From Prevotella sp. (GTDB lineage Bacteria > Bacteroidota > Bacteroidia > Bacteroidales > Bacteroidaceae): 64,000 bases of DNA. How positions within the stretch are numbered: position 1 is the first letter of the stretch; every line of letters starts with the position of its first letter. Below, one piece after another: positions 8,406 through 17,363 of the stretch. The DNA lies in contig JAFZBK010000069.1 of assembly GCA_017561825.1 (NCBI GenBank), positions 1 to 64,000 on the forward strand, read 5' to 3'. A program made the translations under genes and the position numbers. The notes beneath the pieces were generated by a model. The model made no database searches, was not told the origin of the DNA, and worked only from the letters and a program-made list of their open reading frames with translations.

Positions 8406-10118
8406 ATGTCTATTTGGATTGTCTTTAAGCTTTTAGGCTCATTGGCCCTGCTGATGTTCGGTATGAAGTCAATGAGTGAGGCCCTGCAGAAGATGGCAGG
8501 TCCGCAGTTACGTCACGCCTTGGGTGCCATGACCACCAACCGCTTTACAGGATTGCTTACAGGTGCTGTTGTCACAGCTTCTGTACAGTCATCTACGGCC
8601 ACTACAGTGATGACTGTTTCTTTTGTGAATGCCGGATTGTTGACGTTGGCACAAGCCATCTCCGTCATCATGGGTGCCAACATCGGAACAACACTCACAG
8701 CATGGATTATGGCACTGGGAACATCGTACGACATCAGTTTGGCGGTCTATCCAGGCTTCTTCCTCGGTATTATCCTTATTTATCTGAAGAAGCACCGCTA
8801 CATCGGCGATTTCCTCTTCGGTCTGGCCTTCCTGTTATTAGGTCTGACCACCCTGAAAGCCACAGGTACAGCCATGGACTTAGGGCATAACGAAGCCGTA
8901 ACATCCTTCTTCCAGTCGTTCGACCCCAACTCATTCCTCACCACCATCATATTCCTGTTCTTAGGTGGTGTCATGACTTTCTGCGTGCAGTCGAGTGCTG
9001 CCGTAATGGCCATCACCATGTTGCTCTGTTCTACTGGTGCCATGCCTATCTATCAGGGTATTGCATTGGTGCTGGGTGAGAATATCGGTACCACTATTAC
9101 TTCAAACCTCGCTGCACTGTCGGCCAACACACAAGCCCGCCGTGCTGCTTTGGCTCATATGTTCTTCAACGTGTTCGGCGTGATCTGGATCCTGTTCATC
9201 TTCCATTGGTTCATCGATGGTGTGATCTGGCTTGTTGACTATGTCGGAAACTGGCTGGGCAAGGACATGGCCAACATGGCTTCCACAGAGAAACTGAACT
9301 TTGTGCTGGCTGCCTTCCACTCCTGCTTCAACGTCATCAATGCCGGCATTTTGATCTGGCTGATTCCCCAGATTGAGCGCTTTGTCTGCTGGGTAATCAA
9401 ACCGAAGAAGGTGGATGAGGAAGAGGACTTCCGTCTGCACTTCATTACAGCAGGTTTCATGAAAACGCCAGAACTTTCCGTGCTGGAGGCCCAGAAGGAA
9501 ATCATCAGTTTCAGTGAGCGTATGCAAAGGATGTTCGGAATGGTACGTGAGCTGCTGACCGAAAAAGATGACCAAAAGTTCACCAAACTCTATACGCGCA
9601 TTGAGAAATACGAAAGTATCTCCGACAATATGGAGATAGAGATTGCAACCTATCTGGAACAGGTCTCTGACGCCCATCTTTCTGACGACACCAAGGGTAA
9701 GATCCGTGCCATGTTGCGTGAGATCTCGGAATTGGAGAGTATCGGTGATTCCTGCTATAACATGGCTCGTACCATTAACCGAAAGGTACAGGGTAAGAAC
9801 GAGCACTTTACCGCACGTCAGTATGAGCACATGCATCAGATGATGGAACTTACCGACAGTGCCCTCACACAGCTGAATAACCTGATGGGTGGTCGTAAGG
9901 AGAGTTTCAATGTGAACCGCTCATTCAACATCGAGAACGAGATCAACAATTTCCGCGATCAGCTGAAGAGTCAGAACATCAACGATGTGAACAACCATGT
10001 CTATACCTACGGCATTGGTACCATCTACATGGATATCATCAGTGAGTGCGAGAAGCTGGGCGACTATATCATCAATGTGGTTGAGGCTCGTATGGGAACC
10101 AAGCAACGGGATGCATAA
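8406..10118 (+). CDS. Na+/phosphate cotransporter with PhoU-like tail
   Basis: An inner-membrane Na/Pi cotransporter of the NptA/PNaS type. The two inverted-repeat signature segments are visible: ASVQSSTATTVMTVSF near residue 58 and FCVQSSAAVMAITM near residue 197, each within a hydrophobic half of about four helices. After residue ~350 a cytoplasmic PhoU-like helical domain follows, with repeated YESISDNMEIEIATYL and LESIGDSCYNMART segments. The 570-residue length is usual. It is single, between divergent and co-directional neighbours, with a clear promoter upstream. The sequence cannot distinguish phosphate import from a role in phosphate-linked signalling. Confidence 0.9.
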   Translation: MSIWIVFKLLGSLALLMFGMKSMSEALQKMAGPQLRHALGAMTTNRFTGLLTGAVVTASVQSSTATTVMTVSFVNAGLLTLAQAISVIMGANIGTTLTAWIMALGTSYDISLAVYPGFFLGIILIYLKKHRYIGDFLFGLAFLLLGLTTLKATGTAMDLGHNEAVTSFFQSFDPNSFLTTIIFLFLGGVMTFCVQSSAAVMAITMLLCSTGAMPIYQGIALVLGENIGTTITSNLAALSANTQARRAALAHMFFNVFGVIWILFIFHWFIDGVIWLVDYVGNWLGKDMANMASTEKLNFVLAAFHSCFNVINAGILIWLIPQIERFVCWVIKPKKVDEEEDFRLHFITAGFMKTPELSVLEAQKEIISFSERMQRMFGMVRELLTEKDDQKFTKLYTRIEKYESISDNMEIEIATYLEQVSDAHLSDDTKGKIRAMLREISELESIGDSCYNMARTINRKVQGKNEHFTARQYEHMHQMMELTDSALTQLNNLMGGRKESFNVNRSFNIENEINNFRDQLKSQNINDVNNHVYTYGIGTIYMDIISECEKLGDYIINVVEARMGTKQRDA

Positions 10119-10224
10119 ATAGGGATTTCCCCCGAACAATTAGGAAAAATACCCATCGTGTTACGCAGGTTTTTTCGTTATTTTGCCACCGATAAAGGAT
10201 TTGTTGGACTAAAACAAGAAGAAA

Positions 10225-10917
10225 ATGAAAAAGACCATTATCCTGGCCATGCTCAGTCTGCTGACTGTCATGCCTATACAAGCGCAGAACCATCGTCACA
10301 GCAGGTATTATAACAATCGTACCGGACGACTTGACTACAATCACCGCCGTTACAGTTCCTATTATGATTATGATGCGTATGTAGGATTCCGCCTCGGTCC
10401 TGCTTTCACCACTGTGAACAGTGATGAAAGATACCTGGATGGAAGCAGTGTAAAGACCGGTTTGAACGTGGGTGTGGCTGCAGGCTTCGCCCTAATGCCA
10501 CGCGGTCCGTTATACCTCGAGTCTGGTTTGTACTACACCGAGAAAGGTGGTAAGGGAAATGTGGGCGGTGATAAGTTCACCTACAACCTCGACTACCTGG
10601 AGATGCCGGTTGTGATGAAGTATCAGATTGACATCGAACGCTATTGTGCCATCGAGCCCTTCTTAGGAGGATATGTAGCCTGCGGTGTGGGTGGCAAGGT
10701 AAAGGACTTTGGAAAACGTGCCGCCTATAACTCTTTCTCTGACAACCCCTACTCCTTCCGTCGGATGGATGCAGGACTGAGAACAGGCTGCGGTATTCAG
10801 TGCGACATGTTCTATGCTGAGGTGAGCTACGACTTAGGTCTGGCGAATATCTGCAACGATGATTTCGACACGAGTAAGAACAGTGCGCTGATGCTCACGT
10901 TAGGACTTACCTTCTGA
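10225..10917 (+). CDS. Outer-membrane beta-barrel protein (porin-like)
   Basis: A 230-residue secreted protein with signal peptide MKKTIILAMLSLLTVMPIQAQ. A short His/Arg/Tyr-rich segment follows (NHRHSRYYNNRTGRLDYNHRRY), then alternating strands typical of a small eight-stranded barrel. The last residue is phenylalanine (LMLTLGLTF), as expected for barrel insertion. It resembles the outer membrane beta-barrel (PorT/OprF-like) family found in many Bacteroidales. Its stop abuts the convergent pantothenate kinase stop with no gap. A ligand or partner cannot be named. A sequence resembling a -7 box (TTATTTTG, near 10180) is too poor a match to list. Confidence 0.8.
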   Translation: MKKTIILAMLSLLTVMPIQAQNHRHSRYYNNRTGRLDYNHRRYSSYYDYDAYVGFRLGPAFTTVNSDERYLDGSSVKTGLNVGVAAGFALMPRGPLYLESGLYYTEKGGKGNVGGDKFTYNLDYLEMPVVMKYQIDIERYCAIEPFLGGYVACGVGGKVKDFGKRAAYNSFSDNPYSFRRMDAGLRTGCGIQCDMFYAEVSYDLGLANICNDDFDTSKNSALMLTLGLTF

Positions 10918-11733
10918 TCAAATCTTCTTATAACAAAGTGCTGCACCGATGGCTGTGCAGAACTCCGCATATTCAGGAATAATGAAATGCACATTATAGA
11001 GCTTCTCCATCATCGGGAAGATCTGACGGCACTGTGGCATCAGGGTGAGGTTACCAATCATTACGAACTCCTTGATGCCACTGCCTAATGAGGCCATATA
11101 GGTGGCAGAGCCAATGGTCTGAATCACGGTACAGATCAGTCCTGCGGCAATATCCTCACGACGGGAATTGCTGGTCGCCTTTCCCAGAATAGACGCTGTC
11201 ACATCAAGAGGCAATCCTGGTAGTGGCACGGCACTGATGTCACCGATATTCAGGTTGACATTGTTGAAATCACCCTCTTCTGCTATCTGTGCCACCAGCT
11301 TCATGTCGTCGGTGTTCAACAGCAACTGTGCCAAACCCTTCAGTGTTCCGCCGCCAATACCCATACCACCGATATGCTTGATGTCGTTTCCTTCCACCTT
11401 GACGATGGAAGTACCTGTTCCCATGCTCACCACCAGCATACGGTCCTGCTTCGACTCAAACTGTGCACCAAGACCGTCAGCCATGAACTCCTCAGCCTTG
11501 TTGGTGGGCAGTCCGTAGATGGGCTCGTTGACATATGCACTACCTACACCTGTCAGCATCACCTGCTTGATTTCGTTCAGCGAGATACTGTTGTCGTGCA
11601 GGAACTTACCGAATGCTCCATATAAGGATGTCACGGGGTCGGTTGCCCTGATACGGATGGGTGAAACTACTTCATTGTCACGTAACCCTACAATCTTTGT
11701 GGTACTGGTGCCCACGTCGATACCGATAACCAT
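10918..11733 (-). CDS. coaW: Type II pantothenate kinase
   Basis: Phosphorylates pantothenate, the first committed step of CoA synthesis. The 271-residue protein opens with the ASKHA-fold phosphate site VIGIDVGTSTTKIVGL and has the second phosphate motif SMGTGTSIV plus a glycine-rich GGMGIGGGTLKGL stretch, as in eukaryotic and staphylococcal type II enzymes. The ATG at 11733 is selected because this family begins at this motif; the longer frame upstream covers the TATATTTG promoter box. Type II enzymes are generally less sensitive to CoA feedback; whether that holds here is not visible. Confidence 0.88.
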   Translation of the reverse strand: MVIGIDVGTSTTKIVGLRDNEVVSPIRIRATDPVTSLYGAFGKFLHDNSISLNEIKQVMLTGVGSAYVNEPIYGLPTNKAEEFMADGLGAQFESKQDRMLVVSMGTGTSIVKVEGNDIKHIGGMGIGGGTLKGLAQLLLNTDDMKLVAQIAEEGDFNNVNLNIGDISAVPLPGLPLDVTASILGKATSNSRREDIAAGLICTVIQTIGSATYMASLGSGIKEFVMIGNLTLMPQCRQIFPMMEKLYNVHFIIPEYAEFCTAIGAALCYKKI

Positions 11734-11793
11734 GTTCTTTCTTTTTTGAAGGTTTGACCATGAGTCCTTTGCAAGAGGACTACTAAGAATGTG

Positions 11794-11801
11794 CAAATAT
11801 A
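11794..11801 (-). promoter_or_regulatory. Promoter -7 box of coaW
   Basis: TATATTTG on the minus strand followed by CACATTC, about 60 bases before the ATG. It is head-to-head with the promoter of the GT39 gene, which starts 74 bases further on. Confidence 0.6.
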
Positions 11802-11874
11802 GTAAAAAAAACAATGATAGGATACTCTTTGGCAAAAAAACAACGAATTCTTTAGTTTTCACCTGGTTTTTTGT

Positions 11875-11882
11875 TACCTTTG
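11875..11882 (+). promoter_or_regulatory. Promoter -7 box of the GT39 gene
   Basis: TACCTTTG followed by CAGAAACC; a perfect TAnnTTTG match 18 bases before the ATG at 11901. A weak TTAG (11852-11855) occupies the -33 position. Confidence 0.6.
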
Positions 11883-11900
11883 CAGAAACCAAAGCTTAAA

Positions 11901-13562
11901 ATGATGAGCAACAAACGATGCTGGCTGATACTGGCCATTGCGGCAGTCACAATATTGCCGTTTATCGGATTAACGGAGTTCAATACCAAGGGTGAGCCTC
12001 GCGAGGCTGTTGTCGCCCTGTCGATGATCAACGACGGGAACTGGATCCTGCCTATCAACAATGGCGGTGATATTCCCTATAAGCCACCTTTCTTCCATTG
12101 GCTGATTGCCTTGTTCTCATTACTGCCTGGCTATGTGAGTGAGTTTACCGCACGACTCCCGTCTGCCTTGGCTCTGATCATCATGGTGGTAGCCGGCTAT
12201 CGGTTCTTTGCCCGCAGGGGTGATGAGTCTGCAGCCTTTGTGGCTTCCCTGCTCACCCTCACCGCTTTCGAGGTGCATCGTGCAGGCATGAACTGCAGGG
12301 TGGATATGGTACTTACAGCCTGTATCGTTGGTGCACTCTACATCCTGTACCGATGGTATGAAAAGGGATTGAAAGGTGTGCCCTGGCTGGCCATTTTATG
12401 TATGAGTTTAGGAACGCTGACCAAGGGTCCTGTGGGCATCATTCTGCCTTGTTTCGTGATGGGTGTATTCCTCTTGTTGCGCGGAGAGCGCTTCTGGCTT
12501 ACCTTCGGACGGTTCCTGCTCTTTGCCGTTCTTGCCTGCATCCTGCCCGCCTTATGGTATGTGGCCGCCTGGCAGCAGGGAGGTGATGCGTTCCTCGAAT
12601 TGGTAAAGGAAGAGAACCTTGGACGGTTTATGGGGAAGATGACATACGAGTCGCACGAGAACCCATTCTACTATAACTTCATTACGCTGATTGCAGGATG
12701 GATTCCTTGGACGCTTTTATTGGTGATTTCCCTTCCTGTATTGTTTGCCAAGCGTACGGCACTCCGTCAGTTCTCCTGGAAGAAGATATCACCGCTACAG
12801 CTCTTCACCTGGCTGTCGTTCCTGCTGATCCTCTTCTTCTACTGCATCCCCAAGAGTAAGCGCAGTGTATATCTCCTGCCCGTATATCCCTTCATGGCCT
12901 ATCTGCTGGCACAGTTTATCCTGTGGTTGACACGTCGTCATGTCAAACCCATCAAGATCTTCACCTTCATCATGGGCATCATCGCCTTGTTGTTAGTAGC
13001 TGCTTTCGGCATTGTCAAGGCAGGATGGATTCCCGACACGCTTTTCCACGGAAAGCATGCTGCAGAGAATATCCAGATGCTGAGTGCCCTGGAGAATTGT
13101 CATGGGGTTTGGGTGGTGCTGGTCTTATGTGCCTTGCTTCTTGCAGGTATCTATGCCTTGCGGAAACGCAACCTGTTGTCAGCCTTACTAGTGATCTTTG
13201 TCGTCTTTGTATCTCTCGACGGACTCTTCCAGCCTACAGCCTTGAATACGCGTAGTGACAGACCGTTAGCCAACAGGGTAAGGAAAGACTTTATCGATCA
13301 GGGTGAGAAAGTATATATGTACACCTCTATTGACATGCTTCATTTCTTCGGCACGAATTTCTATACAGGTGATAAGATGGGACAGTTCCTGCGAAGCAAG
13401 CCTGATAAGGGAGTGTTGATGATTGCTGCCAAGGATCGTAAGGATTTCTTCGAAACCTACTCCGACTACACCTTCATCCCTATTGAGCGCACCCAACGAC
13501 GGATGTCAGAGATGAAGGACACGGTGTATTTCTACAGGTTCAACCGCTCTTCGATGAAATAG
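11901..13562 (+). CDS. ArnT-like glycosyltransferase, GT39/GT83-type, membrane protein
   Basis: A 553-residue polytopic membrane protein with about 11-12 hydrophobic segments. The N-terminal loop FNTKGEPREAVVALSM corresponds to the acidic catalytic loop of the C-type glycosyltransferases (PMT/ArnT). It would move a sugar from a polyprenyl-phosphate carrier to lipid A or another envelope acceptor on the periplasmic side. The convergent neighbour is a GT2 enzyme of the type that makes such polyprenyl-phosphate sugars, which supports the pairing. The start may be 11901 or 11904 (adjacent ATGs). The 3' end overlaps the GT2 gene by 31 bases in antisense. Confidence 0.85.
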   Translation: MMSNKRCWLILAIAAVTILPFIGLTEFNTKGEPREAVVALSMINDGNWILPINNGGDIPYKPPFFHWLIALFSLLPGYVSEFTARLPSALALIIMVVAGYRFFARRGDESAAFVASLLTLTAFEVHRAGMNCRVDMVLTACIVGALYILYRWYEKGLKGVPWLAILCMSLGTLTKGPVGIILPCFVMGVFLLLRGERFWLTFGRFLLFAVLACILPALWYVAAWQQGGDAFLELVKEENLGRFMGKMTYESHENPFYYNFITLIAGWIPWTLLLVISLPVLFAKRTALRQFSWKKISPLQLFTWLSFLLILFFYCIPKSKRSVYLLPVYPFMAYLLAQFILWLTRRHVKPIKIFTFIMGIIALLLVAAFGIVKAGWIPDTLFHGKHAAENIQMLSALENCHGVWVVLVLCALLLAGIYALRKRNLLSALLVIFVVFVSLDGLFQPTALNTRSDRPLANRVRKDFIDQGEKVYMYTSIDMLHFFGTNFYTGDKMGQFLRSKPDKGVLMIAAKDRKDFFETYSDYTFIPIERTQRRMSEMKDTVYFYRFNRSSMK

Positions 13563-14467
13563 CGAGGACGGCGTTTCACTTCGGTGAAGATCTTCCCGAT
13601 ATAGATGCCAGTGATACCTACGCCTGTTGTCACCACACCACCTATGAACCATAGCGACACGAGGATGGAGGTCCAACCAGGAATGGCGTTATGGCGACAG
13701 TAGCTTATGAGGGCATAGATCATCATCACTAAGGCAATCAGTGTCATCAGGATACCAGCTGCCGAGATGAACTTCAGCGGGGCTACAGAAAAAGAGGTGA
13801 TACCGTCGATAGAGAAACTCAGCATCTTCCTCAGCGGGTATTTCGACTCCCCCGCCTCACGCGCCTTTCGGTTGTAATAAGCGTATCCCTCCTTGAATCC
13901 TAATTGTCGTACCAGTCCTCGCAGGAACACGTTCCTTTCCGGATACTCCATCAGCGCCTTCACCGCACGGTTGCTCATCATACGGAAATCGGCATGGTTA
14001 TAGATCATCTCCTTGTCAACGCTCCTCATCAGTTGGTAGAACATCTGTGCTGTGAACCGCTTGAAGAACGTATCGGTCTTCCGTTCCTTCCTTACGCCAT
14101 ATACGATGTCACACCCATCCTGGATCTGTCTGGCCATGTCAACAATCACTTGCTCGTCATCCTGCAGGTCAGCATCTATGGACACCATCGCATCACATTT
14201 GTCGATGCTCTCCTCCATACCAGCCCATAGGGCGTTCTGATGACCGCGGTTATGCGACAGCTTGATGCCGCACACATCGTCGTTCTGGGCACAGAAGGCC
14301 GAGATGAGCTGCCAGGTGCGGTCCTTGCTGCCATCATCAACCAACAAGATCCTGCCCTCTATCTGCAGTTCATCCTTCAGTCGTTGGATCACAACCTGCA
14401 TCTTCTCCATGGTGAGTGGCAGCACCTCTTCCTCACAATAACAAGGTATGACAATCAGTATCTTCAT
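13532..14467 (-). CDS. GT2 glycosyltransferase, polyprenyl-phosphate sugar synthase-like
   Basis: A 311-residue DPM1/GtrB/ArnC-type enzyme with a cytoplasmic GT-A domain (ILIVIPCYCEEEVLPLTMEKM at the start, metal motif SIDADLQDD around residue 96). Two C-terminal membrane helices follow, at about residues 230-255 and 265-290. It likely transfers a sugar from a nucleotide sugar to undecaprenyl phosphate; the sugar is unknown. It lies opposite the ArnT-like gene, the expected user of such a donor, and its stop lies inside that gene. Downstream of patatin and LTA-synthase-like genes on the same strand, it may be part of an envelope operon. Confidence 0.88.
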   Translation of the reverse strand: MKILIVIPCYCEEEVLPLTMEKMQVVIQRLKDELQIEGRILLVDDGSKDRTWQLISAFCAQNDDVCGIKLSHNRGHQNALWAGMEESIDKCDAMVSIDADLQDDEQVIVDMARQIQDGCDIVYGVRKERKTDTFFKRFTAQMFYQLMRSVDKEMIYNHADFRMMSNRAVKALMEYPERNVFLRGLVRQLGFKEGYAYYNRKAREAGESKYPLRKMLSFSIDGITSFSVAPLKFISAAGILMTLIALVMMIYALISYCRHNAIPGWTSILVSLWFIGGVVTTGVGITGIYIGKIFTEVKRRPRYFIEERLNL

Positions 14468-14492
14468 TCTTTTTCTCCTTTCTCTTTTGTCC

Positions 14493-15341
14493 TTACTCCT
14501 TCATGAAATCGCAGATTTCTTGAATCCTCCTTTCACCCATTTCACGACCGATTTCATAAACGCGTTTCATTTCTTCGGGATTGTGTGATATATGACCAAT
14601 GGGTAGTTTCTCCAGCGGACGGATAACAAGGGTATTGCCCTTCTGTTCCTCCTGCTCAAGGTAGGCCAGCTGACGGTTGTACATCTCAGGACGATGACGC
14701 ATGGCCTCAACAGCATGGGGGTAGCGGTGCAGACTCGCACTGATCAGTGGCATCAACCGGTTAGGGGTCTTCAGGTAACCGATGGGCTGGGTGAGAATCA
14801 CGATGTTCCTCTCGAATCCTATCTGTTGGAAATAAGCCAGTGGAATACTGTCGGTCATCCCACCATCCAGGAGCTTATAACCTTCCAGTTCCACCACCTT
14901 CGACACCACCGGCATGGAAGCCGAAGCCCGTATCCAGTCGTATGTCTGATGTCCCCCTCGCGTACATTTCTTATATATAGGCTTACCAGTCACCACATCC
15001 GTACAAACGATATAGAACTCAGTAGGATTGTTTTCAAAGGCCTCGTTGTCGAACTTATCGTATTCCTCAGGTACCACATGGTAGGCATATTCCGCGCCGA
15101 ACAGATCACCCGTCTTCAGGAACGACTGTACACTGCAGTACTTCTTGTCGTGGGCAAACCGCATGTTATAACGAATGGCACGTCCTATCTGTCCTGATTT
15201 ATAGTTACAGCCGAAGGCGGCACCTGCCGAAACGCCGATGATGCCATCGAAGGTAACACCCCGCTCCATCATCACGTCCATCACGCCAGCAGAGAACAAT
15301 CCCCGCATGGCCCCTCCTTCCAGCACCAGTCCTTTTTTCAT
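14493..15341 (-). CDS. Patatin-like phospholipase (RssA/YlbK type)
   Basis: A 282-residue cytoplasmic or membrane-associated serine lipid acyl hydrolase. The oxyanion hole GGAMRG is at residues 8-13, the nucleophile elbow GVSAG around residues 37-41, and the second catalytic residue, the Asp of DGGMTDSIP, around residue 157; together these form the Ser-Asp dyad. The 5' end overlaps the upstream LTA-synthase-like gene by 4 bases, so the two are translationally coupled. The substrate is unknown; a phospholipid remodelling role is an inference from the family and the neighbours. Confidence 0.88.
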   Translation of the reverse strand: MKKGLVLEGGAMRGLFSAGVMDVMMERGVTFDGIIGVSAGAAFGCNYKSGQIGRAIRYNMRFAHDKKYCSVQSFLKTGDLFGAEYAYHVVPEEYDKFDNEAFENNPTEFYIVCTDVVTGKPIYKKCTRGGHQTYDWIRASASMPVVSKVVELEGYKLLDGGMTDSIPLAYFQQIGFERNIVILTQPIGYLKTPNRLMPLISASLHRYPHAVEAMRHRPEMYNRQLAYLEQEEQKGNTLVIRPLEKLPIGHISHNPEEMKRVYEIGREMGERRIQEICDFMKE

Positions 15342-17275
15342 CTTTCCCTCAGATCCTCATCGGTAGCCTGCAAGATGGCCTTTCCAATCTCGATGGCCTC
15401 ACCCGCCTTACCAGCCATCACCTGGTTAGTCTTGAGGTTATATGCATTGAAGCCCGAAGCATCATAGGTAGCAAAACCCTCCGTCCAGTTGGTCATGGCA
15501 AACTGTCGTTGGTAGTTCTTGCTGAGGATGTCACGACTGAAGGTGAAGTCATCATGCTTGATGCCCATCTGTCCTAGCAACGTGGCGGGGAGGTCAGTCT
15601 GGTTACAAGCCAGTCCGATGCGCTTAGCCGTCTTCACGGCACCACCCGTCCAGATCATCGGTATCAGATGCCGCATGGGCTTGGTCTGGTCAATATCCTT
15701 ATACTGCACGCTATGGTCGGGCAGGATCACCACGAGGGTGTTCTCCCAAGCAGGAGTATTCTTCAGTTTATTGATGAAGTCACCCAAGCAGATATCCAGG
15801 AAATAGAACGCATTGAAGATAGGATCATCGAACTTCTTCTTCATCGGCACTGTCCATGGCTCATGACTGCTCAGGGTGAGCATTGTGGTAAACCACGGCT
15901 TGACAGGTGCTTGAACCTGCTGTTCTTCCGTCTTCTCCTTGATGATATCCAATAACCTGCCGAAGGTCACCCAGTCGTTCACGCCCCACTTCGAGTCGCC
16001 TCGCTCCTTTTTCGAGAAGTCATCCTCGCTGATAATCTTCTCGAAGCCCGTACTCAGCAGATAGCCCCGTGTATTGGTGAAGTTCGCATCACCGCCATAG
16101 AGGAACGTGGTGGAGTAGTCGTTGTCTTTCAGGGTACGGGCAATCGACGGCAGCGTCTCGCATTTCTGTGCCATCTTCATCACCGACTTATCAGGAAATG
16201 CCGGATAACCGCTCAGGATGCTTACCATACCACGGTCGGTACGCCAGCTGTTAGCCACGCAACTGGTAAAGTACACACCCTCCTGCATCAGCTTCGTGAG
16301 GTTAGGCGTGACATGTCCGTTACCGTTAGCCTCCGTGAAGATGCTGCCGCAACTCTCCATGATGATCAGCAGTACATTGGGGCGCTGGGTGTTCAGTAAT
16401 GTATCAGGATTCACACTCTGTGTATCGAAGATGCCCTTGAGCTGTTTCTTCAGGGCCTTCTGACTGAAGTACTCATACTGTCCTTTCTCATCCTTCTTGT
16501 TGTTGGTCTTCACTGCCGTGGCGGTCTTGCCGAACGAGGAAAGGAAGCTGAATATCGGATTCACGGCTGAATGGTTCAGGAACTGATCCTGCGAGAAATA
16601 CACCTGTCCTACATTACTCGTCGATACGCTCGTGCCGCCCCGCATGCCAATCACGAACAGCGGGATGAGGAGCAGTCCTATAATGGTGGCCAGCAGACGG
16701 GTGCCTGCAGGTTTCACAGGACTGATAAAGAACGCCCCGCGCTGACGTCTGCCCTTGGAGTAGCCTATCTGACTGATGCTACGTCTGCGTTCTTTCTGCA
16801 CTGGAGTAAGCCACACCAGTATCTTGTAGAAGATGAAGGTGAGCAGAATGATGATCAGTCCGCGTACCAGCAGATACCAAACAGACACACTGGCAAAGGC
16901 CTCCTTGGGTGTTGATAGATAAGGAAGAACGGAAGCATCGAGCTTGAAACCCCAGAACTCATACAAACTGGTGTCCGACACAAATGCCAATGCCAGCACA
17001 AAAGCCGCCAGCACATAATACACCTTCAGCAGTCGGTAGATACCGTTCCAGCTCCATAGCCAGATGGAGAGGAGTGTGAGAAGGAAAGGCACGATGATCA
17101 GATACAGCGCTGTTGACAGGTCGAGCGTGATGCCATGTCCCATCACCTGCATCACATCACCGAAGGTGAACGGATGGTTAGCATGGTTATACAGCATGAA
17201 TACGGGCTTGGCCAGCATCAGCACCAACACCATGAACACGTAAACCCTAATCAAATAAAAAATCCTTTCCTTCAT
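15338..17275 (-). CDS. LTA synthase family (sulfatase-fold) membrane phosphotransferase
   Basis: A 645-residue protein with five N-terminal membrane helices within the first ~230 residues, then a periplasmic alkaline-phosphatase/sulfatase domain. Metal and nucleophile sites are visible: IIMESCG, the candidate catalytic threonine in NSWRTDRGM, FLYGGDANFTN, SSHEPWT and LPDHS. Gram-negative bacteria of this type lack lipoteichoic acid, so it probably transfers phosphoglycerol or phosphoethanolamine onto an envelope glycan or lipid. It overlaps the patatin gene by 4 bases. The donor and acceptor cannot be told from sequence. Confidence 0.88.
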   Translation of the reverse strand: MKERIFYLIRVYVFMVLVLMLAKPVFMLYNHANHPFTFGDVMQVMGHGITLDLSTALYLIIVPFLLTLLSIWLWSWNGIYRLLKVYYVLAAFVLALAFVSDTSLYEFWGFKLDASVLPYLSTPKEAFASVSVWYLLVRGLIIILLTFIFYKILVWLTPVQKERRRSISQIGYSKGRRQRGAFFISPVKPAGTRLLATIIGLLLIPLFVIGMRGGTSVSTSNVGQVYFSQDQFLNHSAVNPIFSFLSSFGKTATAVKTNNKKDEKGQYEYFSQKALKKQLKGIFDTQSVNPDTLLNTQRPNVLLIIMESCGSIFTEANGNGHVTPNLTKLMQEGVYFTSCVANSWRTDRGMVSILSGYPAFPDKSVMKMAQKCETLPSIARTLKDNDYSTTFLYGGDANFTNTRGYLLSTGFEKIISEDDFSKKERGDSKWGVNDWVTFGRLLDIIKEKTEEQQVQAPVKPWFTTMLTLSSHEPWTVPMKKKFDDPIFNAFYFLDICLGDFINKLKNTPAWENTLVVILPDHSVQYKDIDQTKPMRHLIPMIWTGGAVKTAKRIGLACNQTDLPATLLGQMGIKHDDFTFSRDILSKNYQRQFAMTNWTEGFATYDASGFNAYNLKTNQVMAGKAGEAIEIGKAILQATDEDLRER

Positions 17276-17321
17276 ATCTGTTCTTTTTCAAGTTTCGTTT
17301 CACTCCTCCTTACTCCTTTTT

Positions 17322-17357
17322 CAAGCTCCCTCCCTCTTGGGGAGGGCTGGGGAGAGG
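17322..17357. repeat. G/C-rich hairpin motif after the LolC/E-like gene
   Basis: CCCTCCC (17328-17334) pairs with GGGAGGG (17340-17346) around a five-base loop, followed by GCTGGGGAGAGG. On the minus strand it follows the permease stop but has no U-tract, so it is not a standard terminator. Similar CCCTCCCC-type hairpins are, to my memory, common between genes in Bacteroidetes. Confidence 0.55.
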
Positions 17358-17363
17358 CTCTCC

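Noticed and set aside
17322-17357. Intrinsic terminator of the LolC/E-like gene
   Set aside because: The hairpin is strong but lacks a T-run on the minus strand, so it is listed as a repeat only.
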